Assembly (NCBI RefSeq): GCF_000215995.1
Contig: NC_015680.1
Span: forward strand, 1,377,160-1,441,159
Direction of reading: 5' to 3'
Length of the DNA: 64,000 nucleotides
From: Pyrococcus yayanosii CH1
GTDB lineage: Archaea; Methanobacteriota_B; Thermococci; Thermococcales; Thermococcaceae
Shown: positions 34,656-44,142 of the stretch, in pieces
Layout of the letters: each line of letters starts with the position of its first letter
Numbering within the stretch: the first letter of the stretch is position 1
Notes under the pieces: model-generated
The model's database searches: none
What the model saw: only the letters and a program-made list of their open reading frames with translations
Told to the model about the DNA's origin: nothing
Translations under genes and position numbers: made by a program

Positions 34656-35945
34656 ATGATAGGCTTGAGGAATGAGCTCGGAACTGCTACCACAGATTCA
34701 GCCCAAAAAATACTCCTCCTTGGAAGCGGCGAGCTTGGGAAGGAGATAGCGATTGAGGCCCAGAGGCTCGGCGTTGAAGTTATAGCGGTTGACCGCTATG
34801 CCAACGCCCCAGCGATGCAGGTGGCCCATAGGGCCTACGTCGGCAACATGCGTAAAGCTGACTTTCTCTGGAGCGTCGTCGAGAGGGAGAAGCCGGACGC
34901 GATAATCCCCGAGATAGAGGCCATAAACCTCGACGCACTGTTCGAGTTCGAAAAGGAGGGCTACTTCGTCGTCCCGAACGCCAAGGCCACTTGGATAGCC
35001 ATGCACCGCGAAAGGCTTAGGGAGACCCTCGTTAAAGAGGCAAAGGTTCCCACATCGAGGTACGCCTATGCAACGACCCTCGACGAGCTCTATGAGGCCT
35101 GCGAGAAGATAGGCTATCCCTGCCACACAAAGGCCATAATGAGCTCCTCTGGAAAGGGTTCTTACTTCGTTAGGGGACCAGAGGACATCCCCAAAGCTTG
35201 GGAGGAAGCCAAGAAAAAGGCCCGCGGAAGTGCCGACAAGATAATCGTTGAGGAGCACATAGACTTCGACGTTGAGATAACTGAATTGGCGGTCAGGCAC
35301 TACGACGAGAACGGTGAAATCGTCACGACCTTCCCGAAACCCGTAGGCCACTACCAGATTGACGGCGATTACCACGCGAGCTGGCAACCGGTCGAGATAA
35401 GCGAGAAAGCGGAAAGGGAAGTTTATAAGATAGCCAAGCGCATAACCGACGTCCTCGGCGGCCTTGGTTTATTTGGTGTAGAGATGTTCGTGAAAGGGGA
35501 TAAAGTTTACGCCAACGAGGTTTCGCCAAGGCCCCACGACACTGGCATGGTTACCCTCGCCTCCCACCCGCCGGGCTTCTCCGAGTTCGGCCTCCACCTC
35601 AGAGCCGTCCTGGGCCTCCCAATACCTGGAGAATGGGTAGATGGCTACCGCCTCTTCCCGATGCTCACGCCCGCGGCAACGCACGTTATAAAAGCCAACG
35701 TTAACGGCTATTCTCCGCGCTTCCGTGGGCTTGCAAAGGCTCTGAGCGTCCAGAACGCCACCGTGAGGTTCTTCGGAAAGCCCGAGGCCTATCCCGGAAG
35801 GAGGCTTGGCGTCGTCCTCGCTTGGGACAAGGACGTCCAGGAGGCCAAGAGGAGGGCCGAGATGGTTGCCCACATGATAGAGCTGAGGACTAGGAGCAGC
35901 GATTGGCACGACCAGAATTACGAGAAGAGGAAGCACCTACTTTAA
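34656..35945 (+). CDS. purT: Formate-dependent phosphoribosylglycinamide formyltransferase
   Basis: A 429-residue ATP-grasp enzyme that formylates GAR with formate and ATP, avoiding folate. The start MIGLRNELGTATTDSAQK is followed by LLGSGELGKEIAIEAQRLG; the ATP-grasp centre has KAIMSSSGKGSYFVRG and the metal site VEMFVKGDKVYANEVSPRPHD. TTAGGGGGGTCCCC precedes ATG 34656; the longer frame from 34578 runs through the promoter. PurT and PurP below both use formate, in line with a formate-based C1 supply. Confidence 0.96.
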   Translation: MIGLRNELGTATTDSAQKILLLGSGELGKEIAIEAQRLGVEVIAVDRYANAPAMQVAHRAYVGNMRKADFLWSVVEREKPDAIIPEIEAINLDALFEFEKEGYFVVPNAKATWIAMHRERLRETLVKEAKVPTSRYAYATTLDELYEACEKIGYPCHTKAIMSSSGKGSYFVRGPEDIPKAWEEAKKKARGSADKIIVEEHIDFDVEITELAVRHYDENGEIVTTFPKPVGHYQIDGDYHASWQPVEISEKAEREVYKIAKRITDVLGGLGLFGVEMFVKGDKVYANEVSPRPHDTGMVTLASHPPGFSEFGLHLRAVLGLPIPGEWVDGYRLFPMLTPAATHVIKANVNGYSPRFRGLAKALSVQNATVRFFGKPEAYPGRRLGVVLAWDKDVQEAKRRAEMVAHMIELRTRSSDWHDQNYEKRKHLL

Positions 35946-36002
35946 ATTTCCAAATTATTTTTTGGACGTGTAAAAGAAACATGTAATGATTGCAGACTCT
36001 AT

Positions 36003-36434
36003 TCAGCCTCTCATTCTCTCCCTGTACTCTTCGAGCTTTTTCCTCAGGTTCTCGTCCTTCAGAGCGAGTATTTCGATGGCAAGCAGGGCAGCATTCTTCC
36101 CGTTGTCTATGCCGACGGCCGCCACGGGTACACCAGGAGGCATCTGGGCGATGCTCAGCAGGGCATCAAGGCCACCGAGCTTAGCCGAGACCGGAACTCC
36201 TATGACAGGCTTCGTGGTGTGGGCTGCTATGACACCAGGCAGGGCGGCGCTCAGACCAGCTATGGCTATGAAGACGTCATAATTCTTCTTGGCCAGCTCT
36301 TCAACTTTCTTCGGGTTTCTGTGGGCCGATGCAATCTCCACATCGTATGGAACACCGAACTCATTCAGAACGGCCGTGACTTTCTCGGCAATATGAGCAT
36401 CGCTTTTACTACCCATGACCACGAGCACCCTCAT
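36003..36434 (-). CDS. purE: N5-carboxyaminoimidazole ribonucleotide mutase PurE
   Basis: A 143-residue protein with the PurE signature [10 protein letters not shown] at the N-terminus, [12 protein letters not shown] (about 43-54), [23 protein letters not shown] and [15 protein letters not shown]. It rearranges the carboxylated AIR intermediate to CAIR; purK is not in the window. It is shorter than bacterial PurE (about 160-170), mainly at the C-terminus. ATG 36434 has GGTGGTCC upstream. A frame to 36530 overlaps the control region. Confidence 0.92.
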   Translation of the reverse strand: MRVLVVMGSKSDAHIAEKVTAVLNEFGVPYDVEIASAHRNPKKVEELAKKNYDVFIAIAGLSAALPGVIAAHTTKPVIGVPVSAKLGGLDALLSIAQMPPGVPVAAVGIDNGKNAALLAIEILALKDENLRKKLEEYRERMRG

Positions 36435-36488
36435 TGGACCACCGATAGACGCAAGAATGTAGAAATTAAAAAAGTTTTGGTAATTATC

Positions 36489-36501
36489 TGACACGAAAAT
36501 G
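36489..36501 (-). promoter_or_regulatory. pur element upstream of purE
   Basis: Minus-strand CATTTTCGTGTCA, touching the stop codon of the upstream gene (36502-36504). CTTTTTTAATT (about 36466-36476) downstream is the likely TATA. The spacer is longer than at the other pur promoters. Confidence 0.5.
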
Positions 36502-37266
36502 TCAATCAACTCGCCAGGCCTCAACGCCATCCTTCGTGAAGGTGTACTCGAACCTTATCAAGCGGCTCCCCATCTCAGGGGTCTTCAGGACTATCAACTC
36601 CCTCTTCACACCATCCTCTGCCAGATAGCTCCTGGTCCTGAGGACGTAGTCCGCCCTTCTGTAAACGGAGGCGAAGACCTTAGGACTTTTCATGCCACTC
36701 CACACCCAGAAGTTCGTCCCCCTCGGATACTTCCTGTAGGCACTATGGACAGCCCGAATATCAGCGGACACCTCCAGATAGCGGAGGGTCTCCTCTTCGC
36801 TGTTGAAAAGATCTATATATGTGGTCATATCAACGGCAAACCCAAAAAGCTCCCTGCCCTCAAACATCCCCCTCTCCGCCCACACCTTCTTGTGAGCCTC
36901 TATGACCCTCGCGTACTTGGCCGCCAAAGTCTCTGAGGAAAGAGAACCCTCAAGATACCAAACACTCTCGACGTTGTACTTTATTCCATAGAAGCTACCA
37001 AAAGTGTCCACCATGGCGAGTCTCCTCTCTGCTAATGCTCCGTCTACATCAATTCCAACCCGCCTCATGGTCCGGAACACGACATTCAGAGGATAGGATA
37101 TGTTAAAGTACCCCACGAGATTATCCTCTTCAAGCTTCCTCTTGATTATGTGGTATATCAGCTCCTTCCCCCGAGACCTCGGATCCACCTCGTGGAGGAG
37201 CACAAGCGAATACCTCCTTATCCCACCAAGAACTTCATCGAGACCATCTATTTCCCACGGTATCAT
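36502..37266 (-). CDS. RecA/KaiC-fold-like protein with degenerate nucleotide site
   Basis: A 254-residue protein. The N-terminus [10 protein letters not shown] matches the GLDELLGGG start of KaiC/RadA-type RecA domains, but where Walker A should be there is [16 protein letters not shown], keeping only a [23 protein letters not shown] and [11 protein letters not shown] may correspond to later strands. It may belong to the Pyrococcus-specific DUF257 group (recall, not tested). It starts at the base after the stop of 37267-37929, with GGAGGTGAGT as ribosome site, so the two form an operon. Confidence 0.6.
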   Translation of the reverse strand: MIPWEIDGLDEVLGGIRRYSLVLLHEVDPRSRGKELIYHIIKRKLEEDNLVGYFNISYPLNVVFRTMRRVGIDVDGALAERRLAMVDTFGSFYGIKYNVESVWYLEGSLSSETLAAKYARVIEAHKKVWAERGMFEGRELFGFAVDMTTYIDLFNSEEETLRYLEVSADIRAVHSAYRKYPRGTNFWVWSGMKSPKVFASVYRRADYVLRTRSYLAEDGVKRELIVLKTPEMGSRLIRFEYTFTKDGVEAWRVD

Positions 37267-37929
37267 TTACTCACCTCCAAAGAGCTCAAAGATTTCACCC
37301 TCATAGGGTCCCTTGGTAATTATCCCGACTCTTCTCCCCTTTAAGATCATTGTTTCTATAATTACATCCGAGACAAAGTATATCATATCTTCGATATCGG
37401 GGCACTCAATCGGCGAGAACATCACTATTGTGTTCACCCTCAAAAGTCCCGTAAGAAGCTCTTCCCTCATCGCCCATATCATTTTGTACGTCAGCAGGGG
37501 ATTCGAAAAGAGCTTGCACATACCGGAGGTAGTGTAGGTGAATATCCACAAAGATTCTGGCATCTCAGATTCCAGAACTTCTCTCCCCAACTCCTTCAGC
37601 TTGGTCACGAAGACAACATCATCCAAGTACCCCGAGAGAGTGTAGACACCTGGGATGTTCCTTTCCAAATGATTTACACTGGCAAAAACGTCGAATATGA
37701 CAAGTTCTTTCCCAAGATGACCTTCGACGTCTATGCCCATCATCTTGGCATTCCCAAGAAACACGTGAAACGGCTCGTAGAGAAGCACAAATACCTTTTC
37801 CCCAGCCTCTAAAAGATGTTTGAGAAATGAAAGCGAGTATAGATCTCCATTGGATTCCAGATCTCTTTGGATTATCGAGAGAACACCATTATGAGGTATC
37901 TCCCTAATGAGCTGTTCGAATTTAACCAT
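37267..37929 (-). CDS. RecA-fold-like protein, paralogue-like partner of the downstream gene
   Basis: A 220-residue protein without a recognisable P-loop. Its order of segments (VLSIIQRDLES, LEAGEKVFVLLYEPFHVFLGNAKMMGIDVEG, ELVIFDVFAS) parallels the neighbour's ([46 protein letters not shown]), so the pair look like diverged duplicates. Function is unknown. ATG 37929 has GGGGGAAG upstream and a TATA at 37965-37976. It lies between purE and purD without an evident link to purines. Confidence 0.6.
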   Translation of the reverse strand: MVKFEQLIREIPHNGVLSIIQRDLESNGDLYSLSFLKHLLEAGEKVFVLLYEPFHVFLGNAKMMGIDVEGHLGKELVIFDVFASVNHLERNIPGVYTLSGYLDDVVFVTKLKELGREVLESEMPESLWIFTYTTSGMCKLFSNPLLTYKMIWAMREELLTGLLRVNTIVMFSPIECPDIEDMIYFVSDVIIETMILKGRRVGIITKGPYEGEIFELFGGE

Positions 37930-37964
37930 GAAGCTTCCCCCAATTGATAATATCATAGGGAAGA

Positions 37965-37976
37965 GGTATAAAATGC
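37965..37976 (-). promoter_or_regulatory. Promoter of the RecA-fold-like gene pair
   Basis: Minus-strand GCATTTTATACC, about 41 nt before ATG 37929. Confidence 0.5.
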
Positions 37977-38030
37977 TTTTGGTTAGATATATTTTAAAAT
38001 TTTAACTTATCCACAACATCCCTGTTTGAA

Positions 38031-38060
38031 CATTTTTATGTCAACGAAAACCATTAATAC
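38031..38060 (+). promoter_or_regulatory. pur element plus TATA box of purD-purP
   Basis: CATTTTTATGTCA (38031-38043), 7 nt spacer, CCATTAATAC (38051-38060). Confidence 0.72.
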
Positions 38061-38092
38061 TGCCATATTTTGACTGGAAAATGGTGAAACTC

Positions 38093-39409
38093 ATGAAGGT
38101 TCTGCTCGTTGGAGGGGGCGGAAGGGAGCATGCCATTGGGGAGGCTCTCGCTAGGGCAGGGGCCGAGCTTTACGTTGTCTCAAAGCACAAGAACCCCGGC
38201 CTCGCAAGGCTTGCAAAGGACTACAGCCTCGCCAAGGAAACAGACGTTCCTAAGGTCGTGGGGTACGCCGAGAGGTTGAGTGTCGAGCTGGCCTTCATAG
38301 GTCCTGAGGCACCACTTGAGGCAGGCATCGTGAACGCCCTCGAGGAAGCGGGCATCCCTACCGTGGGGCCAACCAAAGAGGCCGCCCGATTGGAAACTAA
38401 CAAGGCCTTTGCAAGGGCCTTCATGGAGAAACATAAAATTCCGGGAAGGAAGCTCTTCCGCGTCTTTGATGACATAGGTGAGATGAGGGCTTGGATAGAC
38501 GAGTTCGGGAAGCCCGTCGTAGTTAAGCCCCTCGGCCTAACCGGAGGTAAAGGTGTCAAAGTCGTGGGCTATCAGTTAAAAGACAACGAGGAAGCAAAGG
38601 CTTACGCCGAGGAGCTCATCAGGAAGGATGGGAAGGTCCTCATCGAGGAGAGAACCGATGGAGTAGAGTTTACTTTCCAGGTTTTCACGGACGGGAAGCA
38701 TGTTGTTCCAATGCCCCTCGCCCAGGATTATCCCCACGCCTATGAGGGCGACGAGGGACCAATAACGGGTGGAATGGGCTCCTATTCTTGTGCAAATCAC
38801 CTGCTCCCCTTCGTTACGAGAGAGGACTACGAGAGGGCCCTTGAAACTCTCAAGGCCACTGTTGAGGCCATGCGTAAGGAGGGAACCCCCTACAAGGGCA
38901 TTCTCTACGGCCAGTTCATGCTGAGCAGGGACGGGCCGGTGATAATCGAATACAATGCCCGCTTCGGCGACCCGGAGGCCATGAACGTTCTACCCCTGCT
39001 GAAGACCAGCCTTCTCGAGATAGCCGAGGGGATAGTGGACGGGAACCTTAAGGGTGCCGAGTTCGAGAGGAAGGCAACGGTCGTGAAGTACATTGCCCCA
39101 AAGGGTTACCCGACCAGCCCAGTCAAAGGTGTTAGAATTGAGCTCGACGAAAAGGCAATAGCCGAGACGGGAGCAAGGCTCTACTATGCTTCAGTTGACG
39201 AGAATCTCATCTTGCTCGGCTCCCGCGCCCTGGCCGTCGTCGGTATTGCGGACACGCTCGAGGAGGCCGAGAGGATAGCACAGGCCGCGATAGGGTACGT
39301 GAAGGGCAAAATTTTCTACCGTAGGGACGTTGGGACAAAGGAAAGCGTCGAGAAAAGGGTCAGGATTCTGATAGAGCTCGGAAAGGATTTCAAACCTCTC
39401 GCCTGCTGA
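38093..39409 (+). CDS. purD: Phosphoribosylamine-glycine ligase
   Basis: A 438-residue ATP-grasp ligase making GAR, step two of purine synthesis. It opens with MKVLLVGGGGREHAI; ATP-grasp features are VVKPLGLTGGKGVKVV (about 139-154), PITGGMGSYSC, and YNARFGDPEAMNVLPLL. GGTGAAACTC before ATG 38093 supports that start, but ATG 38081 lies 26 nt from the TATA and would give a leaderless product four residues longer. purP follows after 10 nt. Confidence 0.95.
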   Translation: MKVLLVGGGGREHAIGEALARAGAELYVVSKHKNPGLARLAKDYSLAKETDVPKVVGYAERLSVELAFIGPEAPLEAGIVNALEEAGIPTVGPTKEAARLETNKAFARAFMEKHKIPGRKLFRVFDDIGEMRAWIDEFGKPVVVKPLGLTGGKGVKVVGYQLKDNEEAKAYAEELIRKDGKVLIEERTDGVEFTFQVFTDGKHVVPMPLAQDYPHAYEGDEGPITGGMGSYSCANHLLPFVTREDYERALETLKATVEAMRKEGTPYKGILYGQFMLSRDGPVIIEYNARFGDPEAMNVLPLLKTSLLEIAEGIVDGNLKGAEFERKATVVKYIAPKGYPTSPVKGVRIELDEKAIAETGARLYYASVDENLILLGSRALAVVGIADTLEEAERIAQAAIGYVKGKIFYRRDVGTKESVEKRVRILIELGKDFKPLAC

Positions 39410-39419
39410 GGTGGTCTGG

Positions 39420-40562
39420 ATGATAAGCCGCGAGGAGATTTTAGCCGTCCTCGAGAAGTACGATGCTAAGAGGATAACGATAGGTGTCATAGGGAGCCAC
39501 TCAGCCTTGGACATAGCCGATGGTGCGAAGGAAGAAGGCCTTCCAACGCTCGTGGTTGCACAGAGGGGCAGGCACAGAACTTATGCCTACTACTTCAAGC
39601 TCAGGAGGACGAGAGACGGTCTCACGAAGGGCTTCATAGACGAGGTCATAGTCCTGGACAAGTTCGCCCAGATAATCGATATCCAGGAGGAGCTCAGGAA
39701 GAGGAACGTCATCTTCGTTCCTAATCGCTCCTTCGTCGTTTACACCGGTATAGACCGGGTTGAGAAAGACTTCCTCGTGCCGCTCTTCGGGAGCCGGAAC
39801 CTCCTTAGGAGTGAGGAGCGCAGCGAGGAGAAGAGCTACTACTGGCTCTTAGATAAGGCCGGCCTTCCATATCCCGAACCCGTCGAGCCTGAGGAGATAG
39901 ACGAGGTAGGCCTCGTTATAGTCAAGCTCCCCCACGCAAAGAAGAGGCTCGAGAGGGGCTTTTTCACGGCGGCTTCATATAAAGAGTTCCGCGAGAAGGC
40001 CGAGAAGCTCAAGAGGCTCGGCGTCATCACTGAGGAGGACCTCGCCAAGGCAAGGATAGAACGCTACATAATCGGGCCCGTTTTCAACTTCGACTTCTTC
40101 TACTCGCCTATCGACGAAGAGATAGAGCTTTTGGGCATCGACTGGCGCTTCGAGACGAGTTTAGACGGCCACGTAAGGCTTCCTGCAGCTCAGCAACTGA
40201 CTCTTCCGGAGCATCAGTTTGAGCCCGAATACACCGTCTGCGGTCACGCCGCTTCGACCCTCCGCGAGTCCCTCCTCGAAAAGGTCTTCAACATGGCTGA
40301 GAAGTACGTCGAGGCCACGAAGAAGTACTACCCACCGGGCATAATAGGCCCCTTCACTCTGCAAACCGCTGTAGACAAGGACCTAAACTTCTACATCTAC
40401 GACGTCGCACCGAGAACGGGCGGCGGAACGAACATTCACATGGCCATGGGGCACCCCTATGGCAACTCCCTCTGGAGAAAGCCCATGAGCACGGGCAGAA
40501 GAATTGCCCTCGAAATAAAGAGGGCAATAGAGCTGGATGAGCTTGAGAAGCTCGTCACATAA
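39420..40562 (+). CDS. purP: Formate-dependent AICAR formyltransferase (FAICAR synthetase) PurP
   Basis: A 380-residue archaeal ATP-grasp enzyme that formylates AICAR with formate. Diagnostic parts: ITIGVIGSHSALDIADGAK near the start, VAQRGRHRTY, GPVFNFDFFYSP, and the closing YDVAPRTGGGTNIHM. It is the archaeal replacement for half of PurH. GAGGTGGTCTGG precedes ATG 39420; GTG 39411 lies in that site. Some Thermococcales have more than one PurP copy, so this could be either paralogue. Confidence 0.93.
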   Translation: MISREEILAVLEKYDAKRITIGVIGSHSALDIADGAKEEGLPTLVVAQRGRHRTYAYYFKLRRTRDGLTKGFIDEVIVLDKFAQIIDIQEELRKRNVIFVPNRSFVVYTGIDRVEKDFLVPLFGSRNLLRSEERSEEKSYYWLLDKAGLPYPEPVEPEEIDEVGLVIVKLPHAKKRLERGFFTAASYKEFREKAEKLKRLGVITEEDLAKARIERYIIGPVFNFDFFYSPIDEEIELLGIDWRFETSLDGHVRLPAAQQLTLPEHQFEPEYTVCGHAASTLRESLLEKVFNMAEKYVEATKKYYPPGIIGPFTLQTAVDKDLNFYIYDVAPRTGGGTNIHMAMGHPYGNSLWRKPMSTGRRIALEIKRAIELDELEKLVT

Positions 40563-40614
40563 CTGCCTAGTTTTTAACAAGGGTTATTGAATCCCTCTTT
40601 CATGTTTCGACCCT

Positions 40615-42321
40615 TTAGGCCCTCTTTTTCACCTTTACGGCTATCCCTCTCTTGGCCTTCACCATCTCAGGACCGCTCAACACGGCCCGGCCGACGGCCA
40701 CAACCTCTCCATCCCGAACCACGCCCACCCAGTCACCCGGTCTTATACGCTCGTCCGCCCTCTCGACGCCTACCGCGAAGACGTCTCCCCTCAGCTGGAA
40801 GTCTATCTCCACCCAGTAAGCCTTAAGGGCCCCATAGATGCAAGCCATGCCAAAGGGAGTCACACTTATGACGCCATCCTTGTAGGTACCCGTCTGCTTG
40901 TTCCCAATGATTAGACGGAGCATCTTGGAGCCTATTATTTGAGCGCCATCAGGGAGAACTGCCCTTCCGGCTCCGAGGCCAAAGTAGAAGTCGAAGACCT
41001 TCCTGACGTTCTCGTAGAACCTGTAGCGCCTGTCCTCCTTCGTTCCTTCCTTGGGACCAAACTCTTCGAGGGTCTCCTTCAAGCTCTCTAGGGACCGGGA
41101 GGATGTCGCGGAACCCCTAATCTCCGTGAATATAATCTCCCTGCCGCTCAGCTCGGCCGCCAGCTCGACGGCCCTCCTGTAACCCCCCTCCACATGAGCC
41201 ACGATTGGAACGTCCCCGTATTTTTCGAGCGTTTTGGCAATAAGCTCGGCCGCCCACTTCACCTCCTCCTCGCTCCAGTGCCCCGTGACCACGATGTCGT
41301 AGCGGGCGAGCCACTCCCACTCCCTTGGGACGAGGCCATAGGGAGATGTCACTATGAGCTCGTGGACCCTGTGGACGCCGTCGCCGAGGACCTCTCTCAT
41401 GACCTTCCTAAAGAGGATGTGGGAGCGAGATTGAGAGTAGGGCTTCTTTGCCGAGCATGGTAGTATTAAAACGAGCTCAACGTTCTCAGGCGGCTCAAAC
41501 CTCTCCCTGACCCGGGCGTGCCACCTGAAGACCTCAGGCCTTGTCATGGAGTGATCACTCACGAATAGGACGGTGTTCAGGTGAACGGGCGTGTACCTTT
41601 CAAGGTAGTCGGCATGCTCCCTATCCGCGATCCTAAGGATCCCGGCGTTCGCGGGCGTCGGCAGGAAGTTCTCGACGAGGTACCTCAGCTTCCCCTCATC
41701 TATTGCCATACGAACGAGCCGGATAACGTTCTTGGCGTACTCGATGGGATCCTGGGGCTCGTCCCATAGTAGGGGTGAGAACTGTGTGAAGCCCTTACCT
41801 TCAAAGGTGTAAACCTTGAGAGATCTCGTGTCGAAAGCATCCACACCGAGGTAAACGGCCAGTGGATAGAAGAAGGGCTCCAAATCGGCTATTATCACAA
41901 GGTTGGGAAACCTCTCCCTAATCCTCCTCACGGTCTCCACAAAGATTCTGTAATCCCTCACAAGCACCTTAGAGTTGCCGAGGTAGATTGCCTCAAAATC
42001 GTAGGACTCGACGATGGATAGGAGGCGATCGAGGTATTCAATTCTCTTGAGGGCGGGAAGGTAGAAGGCGTTGAAGCCGGAATAATTGATGGACTCGAGA
42101 CGGGGAAGGGCCTTTTCTATAATTTCGCGGGGCGTGTAGTAGCTAAGGGGAATGGAAGGGGCGAGGTTGAAGTCGTACTCCGAGTAATTCTTTGGATAGA
42201 AAAAGGAGTTGAATGGGGAGAGCGTGAAGTCGACGCCGGCGAGAGCGGGAGTCTGGACAGCCCGCTTCTCGAACCTTATAACTCCTAACCTGCCGGGACC
42301 GTCGTGCTTGATGATTTCCAT
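40615..42321 (-). CDS. arcS: Archaeosine synthase ArcS (TgtA2)
   Basis: A 568-residue relative of archaeal tRNA-guanine transglycosylase that completes archaeosine at position 15 of tRNA D-loops by acting on preQ0. The N-terminal TGT-like barrel lacks the usual transglycosylase catalytic context. The ArcS-specific PCSAKKPYSQSRSH is near residue 288. A C-terminal PUA RNA-binding domain (about 490-568, IRPGDWVGVVRDGEVVAVGRA) ends the protein. GGTGTGAAAC precedes ATG 42321, 3 nt after the coiled-coil gene, so the two are co-transcribed. Confidence 0.92.
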   Translation of the reverse strand: MEIIKHDGPGRLGVIRFEKRAVQTPALAGVDFTLSPFNSFFYPKNYSEYDFNLAPSIPLSYYTPREIIEKALPRLESINYSGFNAFYLPALKRIEYLDRLLSIVESYDFEAIYLGNSKVLVRDYRIFVETVRRIRERFPNLVIIADLEPFFYPLAVYLGVDAFDTRSLKVYTFEGKGFTQFSPLLWDEPQDPIEYAKNVIRLVRMAIDEGKLRYLVENFLPTPANAGILRIADREHADYLERYTPVHLNTVLFVSDHSMTRPEVFRWHARVRERFEPPENVELVLILPCSAKKPYSQSRSHILFRKVMREVLGDGVHRVHELIVTSPYGLVPREWEWLARYDIVVTGHWSEEEVKWAAELIAKTLEKYGDVPIVAHVEGGYRRAVELAAELSGREIIFTEIRGSATSSRSLESLKETLEEFGPKEGTKEDRRYRFYENVRKVFDFYFGLGAGRAVLPDGAQIIGSKMLRLIIGNKQTGTYKDGVISVTPFGMACIYGALKAYWVEIDFQLRGDVFAVGVERADERIRPGDWVGVVRDGEVVAVGRAVLSGPEMVKAKRGIAVKVKKRA

Positions 42322-42324
42322 GTT

Positions 42325-43227
42325 TCACACCAAATTATACCTCTGCAGTAGCAGTATCTCGTCAAGTGTGAGCTTCTCGCCACGCTTGAACTTCTCGAGA
42401 GCCTGAACAGCCTTCTCGAAGTTCGCATCTCTCCTGGCCCTCATCCTCGCGACGAGCTTGTAGGCTATGAGCTCCTTGTGCCTCTGGTCATACTCAAGTA
42501 TCTTCCTCTCTATCTCGCGAAGCTGCCTCCTTACCTCCCTTATCTTCTCCCTGAGCTCCACAACCTTCTGATGGTACTCGTCAGCCTCTTTCTTGACCTC
42601 GTCAGCCCTCTGGTATGTCTTAATCATCTGCTCATGGAACTGCTGGCTCTGATTAGCCAGCTTCTGTATCTCAAGGTTTATAGCCCTCCTAGCCTTCTTC
42701 AGCTGGTCTATCTTCTTCCTGACCTCCTGAAGCTTGTTGTTGAATCTCTCAATCTGCTGGAGAATTTCTAGCTCAGTCGCCAGCACCTGTATCTGATCAA
42801 CTATCTGCTTCTCCCTCTCGGGCGTTATGTTGGGATTCGTCTGAAGTTCCCACTCCAGCTTCTCTATTCTCTCCTCTATCTTCTCCTTTGGTATTCTCAG
42901 CCTCCTAAGCTGCCTGTACTCATCTCTCTTCGTCCTGTACTCCAGGGCCTCCTGGTAAAGGAGGTCAAGCTTCGCGTTTATCTCCTCCCTGTTTTTCTTG
43001 AGAGCCTTTATCTTCTCGTTTATCTCATCCCTCTTCGCCCTGTATTCCCTGGCCTTCTCTCTCAGCTGCCTCACTTCGTTGTTCTTCTCATCCCTCTTCT
43101 GAACCCAAGTGTTAAGCTCCTTCTGGAGCTCCTCAAGCTTCATCTCAATCTCTCTCTTCTCCTTCTCCAGGGCCTCGAGCTCCTGCTTGATTCTCCTAAT
43201 CTCCTCTGGGTCAACTTTCACTTGCAT
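42325..43227 (-). CDS. Long coiled-coil protein (COG1340 type)
   Basis: A 300-residue protein that is one almost continuous coiled coil (residues about 5-245), rich in Glu, Lys, Arg and Gln, with a breaking segment LRRLRIPKEKIEERI near 110 and a short helical tail (EKAVQALEKFKRGEKLTLDEILLLQRYNLV region). Proteins of this group are often mislabelled phosphoserine phosphatase; nothing here supports enzyme activity. GGGGAAGGGGT precedes ATG 43227. A ~58-nt leader holds a hairpin. The conserved pairing with arcS is of unknown meaning. Confidence 0.82.
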   Translation of the reverse strand: MQVKVDPEEIRRIKQELEALEKEKREIEMKLEELQKELNTWVQKRDEKNNEVRQLREKAREYRAKRDEINEKIKALKKNREEINAKLDLLYQEALEYRTKRDEYRQLRRLRIPKEKIEERIEKLEWELQTNPNITPEREKQIVDQIQVLATELEILQQIERFNNKLQEVRKKIDQLKKARRAINLEIQKLANQSQQFHEQMIKTYQRADEVKKEADEYHQKVVELREKIREVRRQLREIERKILEYDQRHKELIAYKLVARMRARRDANFEKAVQALEKFKRGEKLTLDEILLLQRYNLV

Positions 43228-43278
43228 ACCCCTTCCCCTTCCCCAATTTTAGAACAGGGGTCTCCATTGGGCCATCAG

Positions 43279-43316
43279 CCCCGCTATTGTGGGGAAAAGC
43301 TATGCAAATAAAAACT
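43279..43316 (-). promoter_or_regulatory. Promoter and leader hairpin of the coiled-coil/arcS operon
   Basis: Minus-strand TATA GTTTTTATTTGC (43305-43316). Downstream at 43279-43294, CCCC and GGGG arms flank an 8-nt loop at about the transcript start. Confidence 0.45.
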
Positions 43317-43335
43317 TTTCCCTTCTTTACTCAAA

Positions 43336-43343
43336 CTTTTTAA
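43336..43343 (+). promoter_or_regulatory. Promoter of the ECF ATPase/EcfT operon
   Basis: CTTTTTAA centred about 26 nt before ATG 43366, implying a leaderless mRNA. Confidence 0.6.
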
Positions 43344-43365
43344 TCCCAGTGCGGACATCACCGTG

Positions 43366-44142
43366 ATGATAGAGGTCCAAGACGTCTGGTTTGGCTACGA
43401 GGGAAGGGATGTCCTAAAGGGCGTGAGCTTCAAGTTTGATGGAGGAGTTATGGCGATAGTTGGCCCAAATGGAAGCGGGAAGACAACACTCGTGAAGCAC
43501 CTAAACGGCCTTCTGAAGCCGAGGAAGGGGAAGGTAATCGTGGATGGCCTCGACACGAGGGAGCACACCGTCGCCGAGCTTAGCAGGATCGTCGGCTACG
43601 TCTTTCAGAACCCGGAGACGATGTTCTTTGAGGAAAGCGTTTACAGAGAGGTAGCCTTTGGACCAAAGAACCTTGGGCTCGATGATGATGAAGTTGAGAG
43701 AAACGTTCAATGGGCACTCGAAATGGTGGGGTTGTCTGGCTACGAGGACAGAAGCCCCTTTTCCCTGAGCGGTGGGGAAAAGCAGAGGCTGGCTATAGCA
43801 TGCATCCTCGCCATGAGGCCAAAGTACCTAGTACTTGACGAGCCCACCACCGGACTCGATGGGAGGGCTGTAAGGGGCCTAGTGAAAGTCATCAAGGGAC
43901 TCGTGGAAGAGGGACATGGCGTGATACTCGTTACCCACGACATGGAACTCGTTTTGGAGCTCGCCGACCGGGTGATGCTCTTAAGGGAGGGCAGGGTAAC
44001 CTTCGACGGGCCTGTCGACGAATTCTTCTCCCTCGACCTTGAAAGCCTCGGCCTGGAGAAGCCGGAGCTCCTTAAGATAGCCGAAGAAGCAGGCATTGGC
44101 TTCGTCAGAACCGTTGATGACGTCGCGAGGCTGATAACATGA
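43366..44142 (+). CDS. ECF transporter ATPase (EcfA/CbiO type)
   Basis: A 258-residue ATPase of an energy-coupling-factor importer for a vitamin or metal. Walker A is GPNGSGKTT (about 34-42), the Q-loop is YVFQNPETMFFEE (the ECF-specific variant), the signature is LSGGEKQR, Walker B is YLVLDEPTTGLD, and the H-loop is VTHDMELV. Only one ATPase gene is present, so it would act as a homodimer. ATG 43366 fits the promoter; GTG 43363 is an alternative. ecfT overlaps by 4 nt. No S component is next to it. Confidence 0.92.
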   Translation: MIEVQDVWFGYEGRDVLKGVSFKFDGGVMAIVGPNGSGKTTLVKHLNGLLKPRKGKVIVDGLDTREHTVAELSRIVGYVFQNPETMFFEESVYREVAFGPKNLGLDDDEVERNVQWALEMVGLSGYEDRSPFSLSGGEKQRLAIACILAMRPKYLVLDEPTTGLDGRAVRGLVKVIKGLVEEGHGVILVTHDMELVLELADRVMLLREGRVTFDGPVDEFFSLDLESLGLEKPELLKIAEEAGIGFVRTVDDVARLIT

